A stretch of 64,000 nucleotides of DNA from Geosiphon pyriformis (Eukaryota; Glomeromycota; Glomeromycetes; Archaeosporales; Geosiphonaceae). Where the stretch lies: the NCBI GenBank assembly GCA_016748015.1, contig JAAOMT010000282.1, positions 62,001 through 126,000 of the forward strand, read 5' to 3'. A program made the position numbers and the translations under genes. The notes under the pieces are model-generated. The model did not search any database. It was not told the origin of the DNA and saw nothing but the letters and a program-made list of their open reading frames with translations. Positions 36,506-49,080 of this stretch are shown piece by piece; position 1 is the first letter of the stretch, and every line of letters starts with the position of its first letter.

Positions 36506-38373
36506 AAGAAATTGCATTGTCATTTTTTGACGATTGAGTTTCGCTAAGTATTCTTCAAGATCAAATCTTCGAAGAAAGGATTTCCAACATCATCCTTTGC
36601 AAAATAGCCTATCTACCATCCTAAAAACATTGCTACATGGCTTAACCCTTAAAAGATAAATGGGGTTTGATTAGAGACATCTGAGGGCTAAAATCTGCGT
36701 TGATTCTGGAAGACCTAAAGTATTTTGTTTAATGAATACGTAAAATCTGAGCATGGCGAGGATCCAAACTTTGTAGAATATCGATAAACTTTTATTATGA
36801 TTGTTACAATATTAAAGAATTAAACAGTTTGTTGATTTACATAAATAATTTTTTATTATTGAATAAAAAATACATATTTTTGCTTCATTACGTTATTTGA
36901 TTTTTTTAAAACTACATAAAAATAAAAAAATCTTTTAATAAAAAAATTATTTAATTATGCTGATTTTTTGGTTTAAATAATAATTTTAATTGTTTTAATA
37001 TTACAAAATTAAATTTAAGGGCTAAAAAATTTATAATTTACAATATTAATCAATAAATAATATATTAGAATATTTTAAAACAATATTGTCCTAATTTTTT
37101 ATTTTACAAAATAAGAGTTAAATTGTTTTTATATTATAAAAATAAGAATTTATAACATTAAGCTTTTAATAACATTATTTTAATAAATCCAATTTTAACA
37201 TTTGTTAAAAATTGAATTTCAAAATTAATATTATTTGAAATAGTTCAATTGTTAAGCTATATTAAAACCCAATTTGTATTTTGTATCCACAAGAGCAGAT
37301 AAAAAGATATGTGTTCAGAATTATTTTAGTTTAATTAATAATGTATTTTAAATTTGTAAATAATAATAAAAATAAAAATTTTGATAATAAAAGTCTAACA
37401 AAGTTGTTTTTAACTTAGTATTCAATTAATGTATTTTTTCATCTTTCAACAAGCAAAGCCCGCATCGGATTTTCTCTGTTCAAGTACAACCAAGACATGA
37501 CTTCTGTAGAAGCCTTTACACATTGCCCCACTACTGTAGAATCCCTCAGGCCGTGTTTTCGGAGAAATAATCAATGGGCGATCATTTATTGTAGAGTTGA
37601 TCTCAGATATATGTGAGTAAAGGCATGTTATCGAAGAAACAGGTAAATGCTCATTTCAAAAAATTTAGTGATTATTATACCCTTTGAAAAAATATAACAT
37701 GTTTAAAATACAATTAGTTATAAGTGTTCGAAAAATGAATTTCAGATTAATTGTTATAATTGAAGTTGATCACACCAGGATGTCTTGAGCTTAAATCTTA
37801 ATATTAATCAATAGAATTCAAATAATCCAAGAGGAAAAATCAACCTATCCATTGATCAAACTTGCTGCACTGCTGACTTGAATGGCGTCAATAATAAAAA
37901 TCAAAATTGTAAAATGTGACAGGTAGTAATCTTAATATGGCTATTAAAATTGCTGCATACTTTTCTATACATCTAAATGAGTTGAATATTTATTACATTT
38001 TGGTGAAGACAAGATTGATGAAGGTGTAGCAAAAAGGTTGTATACAAGTGCTAGTGAAAAAGCCGAATAAAATGAATACTGTATAATAATGAAAATGAAA
38101 GAATAGTTGATGAAAGTTGTAATTGGTACTGAGACTAACTGGAATTTCCTCAAAGTCTACCAATCTCCCAAAGAATAACCGACTACAATTAGAAAACCTA
38201 ATCCCAAAACCGAAATAAAAACCCATGAGGTTGTAGATTGTTATTGACCATTTGCAAATCTTGATGATTTCGATTTGAAAAGTGCAGCCGAAGCCACAAA
38301 AATCAAAGAGAAATCAAAGTCAACCAAACAATCTCAACTACCCGAATTTTTGAAGTAAAAAAATCGAAAAATG
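36506..38373. other. intergenic, mostly AT-rich, one mixed island
   Basis: Both neighbouring genes converge here, so it holds their 3' ends. A G/C-richer island at 37440-37660 is open on both strands for about 57-68 codons, including a hairpin-like CTTCTGTAGAAG. I cannot assign it. From 37750 to 38370 the sequence is mixed without a gene signal. Confidence 0.4.
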
Positions 38374-41300
38374 CTATTTTCGTCTTCGCAAATTGGTCAC
38401 CCGATCCGATGAAAAGGTATCTTTGGCAAAGCGTAAATTTTTATTACTTTGCCTTGAAGATACGTTGTTTTGACTTCTCATCGAACTTGGGCCATTTTGC
38501 AACGAATTATTAGGTACACTTGCGGTAGTATTTGTGACGGCTATAGTTGGCAATGCCGATTGATTGGCAACAACATCTTTCACCTTATTAAATAGAGCCA
38601 ATCCTTGTATTTTGGTCTGACCAGCAACTTGATTCACCCGGGTTTGCACCGAAGCCGGAATCAGCGGAGTAAAATCGCGCGGACCAGAGCGAGAAAGGGA
38701 TTTGTAGGCACCGGAGAGACCGGAAGAAGCGGCGTTGGTGATTGGTGAGAGCCAAGAAGACGGTGAAGATGATTTTGGGTTGGAGGCAGAAACTTGCTGC
38801 GTCGCCGATAAGAATATTGGTCGTCTAAAAAATGATGATGTAATGGGGTTGGTGAGGTTTTGAGGTTGATTCTTGTTGAGTTGATGATTATTGCTCTTCC
38901 GACGCGCGGATATTAAATTAGAAGACACGGAGTGACTCAATGATTCGCGTCGTGCGCTACCATTAGAGGATATCAGACCATTTGAATTTAACCACATTCT
39001 ACCGCTACTCCCTTTTCTCGGCTCTTCATCTTCAATTATCCCGTCTGGACCGTATTCTGTTTCCGAAGATGTGTAAATCTCATTGCCATTTAGTTTGGCT
39101 AAAAGACGTGATTCTCGTAATTGATAAGCTTTTTGCAAGACAACTCCCGGGTCTTGAATTGGGTAATGCTAAGTTTTAAGAGGATGCCATTTGGTATTAG
39201 ATAAAAAAGATATGAAAACCAACTAATAAAAAATATTTATCTTGACTACTTTAAATAGCCAAGACTTACTTGTAAAAGTTTAATATTATCTTCAAAGGCC
39301 CCTTGTAAAAGCTCATCTTTCACACATCTATGATTAAGAGATATATGAAAATGAGCAAAAATCTTGATAGGTTTCTTCAAAACAAAACAAAAATTTTAAA
39401 AATAACTCCTTTGAATATTGGAAATTAGTAGTATTTTAATGGTTAACTTTAAAATGGCAAAACTTTCTCCATTCCTTTTTTAAAATCTTAAGAGTTCTCT
39501 TCACTTACATTATCATCGCGCAACAAAAATCAATTAAAAATTCGAATCGACCTGATGAAGAACCTTTGTCGGGATCATGATCCGCAAATACGGAATCCCA
39601 AACACGAATTACATCTGGAAGAGCAAATTCTTGTGCACACATTACCGTTAACCATCGAAACGAATAATAGGGTGCATGTAAAGATTTGTGTTCTAGATCT
39701 TCCCATAATTCATAAGAAAAAGCCTTTAACCGGCGATTCATTTTTGTCATTGTTGCTCCGATTCCTGTGATATCGTCGTGATCTAGACTTCGCACAAAGT
39801 GATCGCGAATATCGGCCATTAAAGAGGTGAATACAAAGAAAGAGTCGGCTTCCGCATGTGCTAATTAAATATTTAGAAAATAGGACTTTGAATTGAAATT
39901 TATTCGTTTTATATGATTAATGAGAAGTCATTCAAAAAATTTTTGTTAATAAACCTTTGCCTTCCTCGTCCCCATCATTTGCCATTGTATAGTATATAGG
40001 TCCCAGGATTTCATTCATTCCTTGAACATATCCAATACCAGGGTTCAACTTTGCGTAAATAAACAAAATGCGTTCGATTGCCTCCCAATGTAGATCAATT
40101 TTATTATCATCTTCACAAGGATCATCAGATATTTTGGTTGGTGAGAGCGAATTAGGCTGGTTTTCTCTGCGAAAGAAGGCCTTATTAAGATGCTGTACCC
40201 GACGAAATATCGAACGTCGGTTACGAACCGGGATAATCGAATTAACAGACAAAACAGATTCGGTATTGATGGGGGTAGGTCGGGATGATAATTTAACCTT
40301 CGAAGTTGATGTTAACGAATTTATAGGGGTTTGAATTGAGCTGGGTTTACTACTTGCAATTTCCAACCGAGTGCTCGTCCCATCACCATTTGCTAGTTGT
40401 TGATGTTCGTTGTCATTGCTTCTTAAAGCAATGACATCTCTTAAAGAATCTAGTTTTTCCATTAAGGATGGGGATTGTGGCTCATTTAATCGATTCAATT
40501 CTGATTCTGATTGTAATCTAGGACTCAATGGACTTAATGGGCTTTGGGGAACTGGTTGTTGAAAAAATGCAAAATCTGGTAATGTTCTGCAAACATCTTT
40601 ATCGATTTGTTCAAGAATTATGTTATCAGCAAAATATTCAGCCCATTTCGAGTTAGGTGCCGGGTTTAAAGGCTTGAATTATAAAATTGATTTGAAGCAT
40701 TAAAACAAAAATTTCTCTTAATGTGATCTTGAAAGTAAAATGACATTACATGATCACTGTTAAACCCTTCATTTAATTCTTCTTCACTGGGTTCTGCCAG
40801 CAAATCCCTGACGAAGCTCTAAAATTTGATTTAAATTACCCAACAATTAGGTGTTGGAATTAACTGATGTCTATCGTCAAAAGTAGGTTGAAAATTTTGA
40901 TTTACATAGTAAACCATTCGATTTTCTGATAAAGTTTTTTGCCATTTTCTTTTATCGGTGGGCAAATAACCTAATAGAATCTAAATGGAAAAAAAAACAA
41001 ATTTAGAGATTGACTTAGAGCGTGTCCCCATAAATAATTGAAGTCAAGTTTACATAAGCGATTATATTAACCGGGCGAAATATTGTTAATTGACAATAAT
41101 TCTTCATTTGGACAAAATCAAACCGATAGGAATAATCACTTATTTGATAGATTAATTACCTTCCAACTCTTTTGCCTAATTCCTGGTTTATCGGGAATGC
41201 CTGTAATACGCGTATAATTTTGGAAAACCATGAGAAAAAAAATAAGCCTGCAGCGACAAAATGCTGCCTTTATTTTCATTTTGTTTTAATGGCAAATTTA

Positions 41301-41439
41301 TGCCAAAGACATTAAAAAATGGCTCACCACAAAAACATAAATGCCGAAATTTATACAGATCTATTATGGGATCGTTCACCAAATCTTTTGTACTCAGTAT
41401 AGCCTCGAACTGTGCGAGCCTGAATTTATTAAGAAACAT
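38374..41439 (-). CDS. TBC domain Rab-GAP, TBC1D13-like, eight exons
   Basis: Exons 41328-41439, 41160-41200, 40906-40980, 40750-40818, 39955-40672, 39509-39860, 39270-39327 and 38374-39168 join in frame into 739 residues. TBC proteins speed GTP hydrolysis by Rab GTPases; mammalian TBC1D13 acts on Rab35. Seen: GIPDKPGIRQKSWKILLGYL (residues 38-57), SDHPLNPAPNSKW, the arginine-finger motif IDKDVCRT (Arg about 128), the glutamine-finger motif YVQGMNEI (Gln about 316), HAEADSFFVFTSLMADIRDHF, FRWLTVMCAQEFALPDVIRVWDS in two halves (YSFRWLTVMCAQEF, LPDVIRVWDSVF) and the closing LLQHYPIQDP. A Ser/Pro-rich insert of about 125 residues (150-280) splits the TBC core, and a 250-residue Ser/Asn-rich tail follows it; both are absent from the animal form. 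The start MFLNKFRLAQFEAIL matches the family's N-terminus. Catalytic residues are intact. Confidence 0.93.
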
Positions 41440-43117
41440 GAGGATGAGCTCGAGGCAAAGAGCCAGGCCCATATGCACCCAAGCATTGACCTGGCACTGA
41501 AAAATCAATACACTCCACCTTTGCGAGTTTTTCTATATTTGAGATTTTTTTTTCTTTGAAAGAACTCTATTTCAAAAGCCTTACCTTTCTTTATAGTCCA
41601 TTAGTTCTATTTTTTAACAGTTTTAATTACAGTCTAAAAGTCTAAAAAACGATCTCTGCCTTTTAACAAGTCCAAGTATTCCCGCAAGGTATTGTTGTCA
41701 ACTTGGCTCAATTTATTCAAATACCATAATAATGCAATGTTGTGTTTACCAAAAGTTGGGTAAGTTCATCAAACTTCAAGTACCCGTGCCGGTCATTCAT
41801 AATAATATTGTGTAACACATGCTCGTTCCTTTAAAAGAGGGAATGATCGCGGCGGATGGCAAGAAAGGTAACTAGGTAGCTTTAATCAGCAATGCCTTAT
41901 TTTCTTTTAGAATCATGGGTTGCGAGCAATCAATTATTATCGGCTCAAATCGATCATTGTAAGGGAAACGGATAAAATCATGTTGTGGCTGGCCACAAGG
42001 TCTAAAAATCTTTGGATTCTCAATTAATGCTGGTGTACAGCCACAAAAAGTTTCAATTTCAAAAATTCTTGAGAACAATCGAATATTTAATTGCACTGAC
42101 TCGCGCGGCTCTCCGAGCCATTAAGGTGGCAAAAATTAATTTACAGATAAGCCGTGAATTTATCCTTCTTTTCAAAATTGGCCCCCCCAAACGCTGGGCT
42201 AATAATTGAGTGACTTTTGGCTAAATAAAGCAATATTAAGGTATAGCAATTGGAATTGTAGATATAGAATGATCTACGTATGCTATGTCAGTTTCTCACT
42301 TTGTCTCATAGAAGTTTTAACACTTACGAAGATTAATTCGTTAAAGATAATGCGCAGTATGCACCTTTAAAATATCATACTGCGAAGGTTATCAATGAGT
42401 AGATCATTTCTCGAAAGTCTGCAAGAATAAAATTAATAAGGAGCGGAATTTTCTCCTTTCTACCAGATTCTGCATTAAACCATAACGCGTCGCATACTCG
42501 GATTGTTCGAATATGCAGGTCGTGAAATATGATTCTAAGTATTTCAAGTTTGGCAATATAGAACATCGTCATTCATTGTACTTTTAAATTATTATCCAAG
42601 ATCCAAGATTTGTGAACAAAGGAGGTATGAGTTGGTTTGTTTCTATGTCAATTACAAACAATGATTCCATTATTCATCGGGCCCCAACTGGAAACCATTA
42701 TCGTTTGCAAACAAAATATACTAATATACTCGAACCCTTACAAAATGTTGCAAGTTTATAGCAGCAATTTCCTCTATATGCCCAGAAATCTAAAAATTTC
42801 TCACTTTAAATTATTTTTGAATCATAACCTTTATTTTAATATAATAGGGAGATACTTTTAAGATTGATAAACTAAGGATAATTTTAAAAATCTGCTATTT
42901 GAACAATTAATCATCTAATCCCGGTATTTGTGGAAAATTTGAGGCCTTATCTGTTCAATAATTGAGATATGAAGTTTTATTGAGCGGGGAAGTTTACAAA
43001 TTAAATTCTAATATTGACGAAATTGCTTCGGGCCTTAGATAGCTTTCCTTGGCTAAAGTGAGATACCATTCTCACAGTATGACATATCAAATTATTCCTA
43101 TTCAATTTTTTTTGCTT
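41440..43117. other. intergenic, mixed composition, no assigned gene
   Basis: Less AT-rich than most of the window and therefore possibly old coding DNA. Minus-strand frames at 41872-42096 (FCGCTPALIENPKIFRPCG) and 42375-42572 (MTMFYIAKLEILRIIFHDLH) have protein-like composition but no motif, start context or splice partner that I can defend. Confidence 0.35.
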
Positions 43118-43145
43118 TAACGAGTGTAGCCCCTCACTGTCTACA
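43118..43145 (-). mobile_element. possible LINE 3'-end remnant
   Basis: On the minus strand it reads GACAGTGAGGGGCTACACTCGTTA, resembling GATAGTGGTTGGGCCGCACTCGTTA of the LINE tail at 63257-63350. The match is short, so this is tentative. Confidence 0.3.
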
Positions 43146-43455
43146 TAAATACTCCATATACATGTCTATAGTAAACGTGATTCGCTACTTGAGTGATAAC
43201 TTCCTTACCCAAAAAACAAGCTTGGCCAAATTTAACCCTGCAGCTATCCAAGTCTTCTCGATGCCTGAACCTATAGGGACTGTGTGATTCCATCACTACC
43301 GAGTCCACTATCCTTATTAGACCGCGATCTTCCAATTCGACCCGACTCTTACCCAAGGGTTTCCATATCAATTCTCGATAGTGGTTCATCACCAGCACGA
43401 CAAATTCGACAATTCTGGATTTCGCCGTTCAAATTTATAAAAAACAATTTTGGAA
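43141..43455 (-). pseudogene. frameshifted ORF fragment, unknown
   Basis: The frame 43141-43398 encodes 85 residues with protein-like composition (VELEDRGLIRIVDSVVMESH, FRHREDLDSCRVKFGQACFL). The upstream part (to about 43455) is open in a different frame and shows CRICRAGDEPLSRI, a CxxC pair. One frame change near 43340-43390 would link them. It ends next to a possible LINE tail, so it may be the end of an element protein or a host gene hit by an insertion. Not recognised. Confidence 0.3.
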
Positions 43456-44733
43456 TTCTTCAATAAGATAACTTAAATATTTAAATTGACCTATTTTTGT
43501 TTTGCGATATACCCTCTAATGGTTCTTTAGGAATTTTGCTACCAGTGAATTGAAAATTTAAAAACAAAATTTGGGAGCTTGTGGGGTCGATGATAATTTT
43601 AAAGAAATCAAATAGAAGATTATAAAGCTAAGGATAATTTTTGACGAACATTGAAATGGAAATTGAAATTGAAATGTTGGATCTAAAACTACAGAAATAA
43701 GTTGCATTGAGAATGACTCATATCTTCATTTCTCCAACTCAAATTGTACTAGAATACGCTATATGGTGTATTCCTTACGAGGATATACCAAAACTCTCAA
43801 AATCGAAAGTATAATTTCAAACAGTTGAGGATTTGAGATATGGTAATATTAGTGGTAGATAAATATTAAACTCTATTTCGCTTGATTTTTGAAACATGTT
43901 ACACGAAAGTAGAGTTAAAGTTTTACATGACTCATTGAAAAGACTGCATTTTTTCCATTGATGAGGGAAAAGTGACCTCGATACTATCTTATAATCTCGA
44001 GCTCAGAGCGTTTCAATGGATTAGGTGGACAATAGATTAGATTCTGGGTTTGTTTAAGAGCAGACGGGGATATTTTTCTTTTTTATGTATCATAATTATG
44101 CAAGATCTGTCGCAACTGTATATAGTGGCTGGAATTTTGACAACACGTCAAAAGAAAAACCAAAATATCGAAACTTTTAATTTGTATTGAATTCAGGAGC
44201 TTATAATTATAACCTTAAAATGTGATAAAATTTGTTCTCAAAAAATCTAGCATAAATTCCTGTTTTTAGATTTTCAGCCTTCCCAAGGAATTTTTTTGCA
44301 TCTTATAAAATTTGGAATCTGAAACTGCAATCCTTCCTAATTTGTTTCAAAGATACCAGGAATGGATCTTTGAAAATTTAGTACAAAGCAGAACCCCTAA
44401 TCTTTATCACAAAGAAATTTCTGAATCAAAAACCCCATAGAAGTTTAATTCTGAAAGTTAATATGCTGTACTTTTTAGATTCCTAAGTTCTATTTTGGTA
44501 AAAATATGTGATTGATTTGAATTTGTAATTACTTGAAACCTTAAATGGGCAACTGGAACTTTTGGTCGAAATAGAAAATTGGTCAAGCTCAAAAAATACA
44601 ATGATATTATTTATTTAGTTAAATAAGTTTAATTGATTGTGACAACATCAATCTATTAAAATAATCTACCTAATAGTAATAACTATTATGATGTTAATTA
44701 TAATGGGTTCCATGGGAGGGTTTAAAGAATATT
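43456..44733. other. intergenic, nothing recognised
   Basis: Mixed-composition DNA with stops in all frames and no motif seen on either strand. Confidence 0.45.
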
Positions 44734-44973
44734 AATAAACTTGGAGAAGGGTTTGGTATAATTTACAAGCTTATATTGATGGAGTAATTGATATACATAT
44801 ATAAAACATGGAATATAAACGATGAATGGGACAAAGAGATAGAAGTAGCAATAAAATTTAGAAAGAACAGTGAAGAAGTGTTTAAAAAGATAATTAAATT
44901 AAAAGTTCAAAGAACTATGTTTATTAAGGATATTAACGTACTCGAGAGATACACTTATCCGAAGAAAAAGTGA
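44734..44973 (+). pseudogene. protein kinase N-lobe relic
   Basis: In one frame, with a single internal TAA at 44785-44787, the sequence reads NKLGEGFGIIYKLILME, then YKTWNINDEWDKEIEVAIKF and SEEVFKKIIKLK. This matches the start of the kinase domains abundant in Glomeromycotina: the glycine-rich loop (G-x-G-x-F-G, here one Gly short), a Trp/Asn/Asp-rich insertion before the VAIK lysine, and the alpha-C region. Nothing of the C-lobe (HRD, DFG) is visible downstream, so it is a truncated copy. No kinase activity is expected. Confidence 0.6.
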
Positions 44974-45590
44974 AATAATAGAAATAACAAAATAAAAGAA
45001 GTTAGACAGCATTTCAACGTGACAAGTTGGTTTAGGAGAGAAGACAAACTTACTAGATGCAAACAAAACCTTTGTCATTCAACTGATCCTGAAGTTGAAG
45101 CACCCGAGTAGACTTGCCCAAGGCTCATGGCCCATGTAACGCTGTAAATTCACCCCGATATATCGATTCAAGAAGTGGGGCATTCTGTTCTGTAGGATCC
45201 AAAAATAGACGATGGAACGCTCTCCTCGCGTAATGGCACTATCTACTATCCATTTTCTTTGTTAGATGCTGTGAACGTAACTGATTAAATAAAATATTAG
45301 TGAGAATAAGAACGACGCAAAGCAAAACCAACACTCTATAATTTTAAGTTGTTCCACTGATTTCCTCTTTTTCTCGCGCTCTATCATTACCGAGACACAT
45401 TTAAAAAATAAAATTATTGCGAAGAAAGCAGTATAAGTTAGTGAGTAAATTGATGGCAGATGCTCTACTCTATGATTGCAATAACATTCCAACTATTCTC
45501 CATATTCCTACTCTATTTAACCCAAACGTATCATATGTGAATTCTCCGTGATGAGTTCATAATATAAGACCAGGTTACCATGTCTACTCT
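44974..45590. other. intergenic, possibly decayed coding DNA
   Basis: Mixed composition. The minus frame at 45262-45492 (ECYCNHRVEHLPSIYSLTY) may belong to the same relic as the coiled-coil ORF at 45590-45816, separated from it by several stops, but no domain is recognised. Confidence 0.3.
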
Positions 45591-45816
45591 ACCCTCTGTA
45601 CACACTAATCCATTTCCTCAATGCCCGAGTCACGAAGTCCTTACTTGTCTTAGTTGTTTCTATCAACGCATTTTGTAGGTTCTGCATCTGCAACTCCCAT
45701 CTATCTTAGATTCTTCACTTCTCCGAGATCTTCTTTCTCTTCTGTCCATATTGCCATCTTTCATACTCCCTCTCAGCTTTCTGCAATGTTTGTTTAATAT
45801 CTTCAACGCTCGCCAT
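45591..45816 (-). pseudogene. coiled-coil ORF relic, unknown
   Basis: From ATG 45816 on the minus strand the frame reads MASVEDIKQTLQKAEREYER then WQYGQKRKKISEK before TGA at 45715-45717; a second stop follows within three codons, after which the frame stays open with DRWELQMQNLQNALIETTKT and SKDFVTRALRKWISVYRG. The charged heptad-like pattern indicates a coiled coil. Leading and following stops make it a pseudogene. Similar short coiled-coil N-termini occur in multi-copy Glomeromycotina families, but I cannot name the family. Confidence 0.4.
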
Positions 45817-46324
45817 GGTGTTTTGCGTGTTTGATATGTTTTGATTCGTTTCAGATCTTTTATATATCAGTAACAATAAGAGTTTTTAACCCCTGAGGTT
45901 TTTTTTGCAATATACTCTATATAATATAATAATTATTGTATTGTGCAATATTCATGAATATTGTATATTTGAATATTTAATTTAAATTATATCATTGTAA
46001 AAATTTTGTACAGTATTGAATTTAAAGAAATATAATTTTTTAACAATTTTATTGCTCTTATAAAAACATTGTAAATAAAGTTTTCTTATTTTTTATTTAC
46101 CTTTATATTTATTTAAAACATATTATACAATTATAATAGGGAATTGCTAAATCGACCCACCCCAACATGTGATATCATTTACGTCATATTTTTGTATTCA
46201 ACTATATATAGGAACATATTAACGAGTTTATAATGAAAGAGCTTTAGAATAAACTTAATAAGTTTTCTTTTGATTTTACAAGTAATTACATCTTTTTATA
46301 AAATTACAGATTATATTCATATGA

Positions 46325-47048
46325 TATTACCACCTCCAGAAACATCATATAGCTCTTGTGAGATGATGATAGAAATTCTTAACCCATACTCCCAAGGATA
46401 TGTAGTTACAAAATGATGCTCTGCTGCTAATGGTACTCATATTACCTTTAAATGTGATCAGGGAAATGAATATAATGCTTCGTATTAGACGATCGACAAT
46501 GAAAAACAACAACTCAATTAACAAACTGCCCTTTTATGGACGATTACTCAAAGTTGATGAATGCCGGCATTTAACAGTTCGCAATGCTGAAAATAATCAT
46601 GAGCCATCTGATAATATTGCTGGACATCCTACTGCTCGAGGACTTAAATCCAAACAGAAAGTATTAGTTTCACAAATGTTAAGTGCAGGCATTGCACCAA
46701 AGGCAATTTTAACAGCATTACGACAGGAAGATCTTGAACAACATGCAATTTCAAAGACTATTTATAATGAGCAGGCACATCTTCGAAAAATAGACTCAAT
46801 TAATTCAGATTTCAACCACATCTCTTGCAATTGAGAATCCTTTTAATCAACGAACTCGAGGACGTCCTTTAGGTGCTTTAAATTGCTCTAAACAAAATAT
46901 TGCTCATCAAGAATTATCTATACAATGAAATTTATCCCAATTTGAAATTGTTGAAAATATTTCTTCTCAAATTCAAGTATGTAAATGTAAAATTTGTAAG
47001 AAACAAGGCCATAATATTCGGACCTGTCCACAACGAAGTGTTTTTTAA
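46325..47048 (+). pseudogene. internally deleted MULE/FAR1-type transposase
   Basis: Three coding blocks in different frames. Block 1 (about 46333-46478): PPPETSYSSCEMMIEILNPY and CDQGNEYN, the FAR1-like DNA-binding start. Block 2 (about 46490-46830): LPFYGRLLKVDECRHLTVRN, AENNHEPSDNIAGHPTARGL and LRQEDLEQHAISKTIYNEQA, the rest of the FAR1-like N-domain and the linker typical of MULE transposases. Block 3 (about 46828-47046): NPFNQRTRGRP, then the zinc knuckle CKCKICKKQGHNIRTCPQ usually found at the very C-terminus. The central DDE catalytic domain and SWIM finger, normally several hundred residues, are missing between blocks 2 and 3. No matching terminal inverted repeats were found by eye. 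Confidence 0.65.
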
Positions 47049-47399
47049 TTATAAAACACTATAAATTACTTAAGGCATAATAAAAAATTAATTATATAAA
47101 CTAGGTTCAATTTTATATAAGAAAAAGTTTTTTTTATTTTAATTAAACTAATATTTATTAGAATTACTAATAAATAAATATTAAAATTCTATATATACCA
47201 ATTAAACTCTTAATTAAGACCATATTTTTTCTTAAAAATATTGGCATAAAAAAAATCAAGCTATTTTATTTATAGATATATAAAAATTTGCAAACAACGT
47301 ATCATAGTTGTTGTTAAAAATTATATAAAAAATATAACAAATAATTTTTTTTAATTTAATAAGTAAGATTTAATTATTATCTATTATAATACCAATAAA

Positions 47400-47475
47400 T
47401 ATTCTAAAATAAATATAGTTTATATAATAACTACATATAACCAGCCATTTAAATCAGTTAAAACTATACTATATA
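47400..47475 (-). mobile_element. LINE 3' tail relic, minus strand
   Basis: CTACATATAACCAGCCATTT then AAATCAGTTAAAACTATACT is the reverse complement of the bleached tail seen at 21930-21975 and 31770-31790. No LINE coding sequence is recognisable beside it. Confidence 0.5.
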
Positions 47476-47559
47476 TTTATAATATTATTATAAAAAATTC
47501 TCAATTTTCCAAAAATCACACTTTACTGTTAACTTATTTTTATGAATTGGCAACTTCTA

Positions 47560-49080
47560 TTGGAGTATTATTAATTTACATCAGAAAAATTGGCCAAATT
47601 AAATATTGAGACAATAAATTTAGACCAATAGCAACAATTAAAAACATTAATTTTAAAATACTCTAATATATTTTTACAAAATAGTGAATTTGAAAGAACT
47701 AACTTAATTTAACACCAAATTTTCAATGAAAATACAAAATCTAAAAAACAATATACTTACTATATTCTGCTAATAAAACATAATTTTATTAAAAAAAAGT
47801 CCAAAAAATGTTAAAAAATAGAATAATCTAATTATTAATAAGCTCTTGGTTTTCACCAGTTGTTTTAATAAAAAAAATGAAAAAATTAGATTTTATGTCA
47901 ATTATTACAATTAAACAGCAAAAAAATCAAAAATTTATATCTAATACTATTAATTGATAAAATTTTCGATATTTTTAAAAAAACAAAATGGTTTTCTATG
48001 CTTAACTTAACTTATAGATACTAGCAAGTAAAATAAACCTAAAAAACAGACACAAAATAGTGTTTATTACACAAAATAATAATTATAAGTTCAATATAAT
48101 ATTATTTAAATTAACTAATACTCTTGTAATATTTTAAAAATTAATAAATATAATTTACTCCAGAATTTTGTAACAATTTATTATTGTTTACTTGTCAACA
48201 TTTATGAATTAATTTCAATATTTACAACAAGTTTTTAAGAGATTAAGATATATTAAATTTAAAGTAAATTTAGAAGAATGCTTTTTAAAAAAAATAAATT
48301 AGTATTTTTATAATACATAATTAAAAAAGATGAAATAAAACCAAATCTATCAAAAATAAACAAGTAAAAAACTTTTCAATATCCTAAAATATGATAAAAA
48401 TAAAAAAATTTTAAAACTTGTATTCTATTATTGTTATTTTATAAAAAACTTTTTAAATATCACTAAGCTTTTTAATTATTTGCTATTCAAAAATGTAAAA
48501 TTTAAATAAACTAAAACACAACAAAAAACTTTTGAGTACTTTAGACAAAAGCTTATTAAATACCAATAATAATCTATTTAGATTTTAATAAAAAATTTAT
48601 CTTGGTTATATATACTTTTGAAATTAGATTTGGTATTATTTTTTTTTAAAAGATAATAATAATAAAAACATATAATTGCTTATATTAGCAGAAGTTTTAA
48701 TACAGCAGAATAAAACTATACAACACATAACTTAGAATATTTAATAATAGTTTGAAATTAAATCTATTTTAATATATGTTTATAATACAATTTTTTTAAT
48801 ATTATTACAAATTACAAAAATATGATCTGATTAAAAAACAAAAAAGTACTAACAAATAAATTTGCCAAATAGTTACAAATATTAGCTCTATATAATTATA
48901 TTATTAAATACAAAAAAGTGTTAAAAATGCTAATATTGACTAATTATTAAAAATAAAATACATATAAAAATCAACAAACAATTATTACAAAAACAATAAA
49001 CAATAAACAATTATTTTTACAAAAAACTTAGCCAATACTTAAAAACTTTACAAATAAATAATTTAAATATGCTGTATTAA
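47560..49080 (+). pseudogene. old gypsy pol relic
   Basis: Heavily decayed, but an RT trace survives: SSWFSPVVLIKKMKKLDFM at about 47845-47905 (compare SxWxSPVVxVKKKxGKxRF), KTKWFSMLNLTYRYQQVK at about 47975-48030 and a possible FLG-like segment near 48290. Stops and frame changes occur every few codons. It is far older than the element at 11-20 kb. It may belong with the ~655-bp repeat at 49545-50208 as its 3' LTR. Confidence 0.55.

Noticed and set aside
38982-39179. Plus-strand ORF over the last TBC exon
   Set aside because: Antisense shadow of the TBC protein's Ser-rich tail.
41261-41559. Plus-strand frames over the first TBC exon
   Set aside because: Antisense to the exon that encodes the TBC N-terminus and splices in frame.
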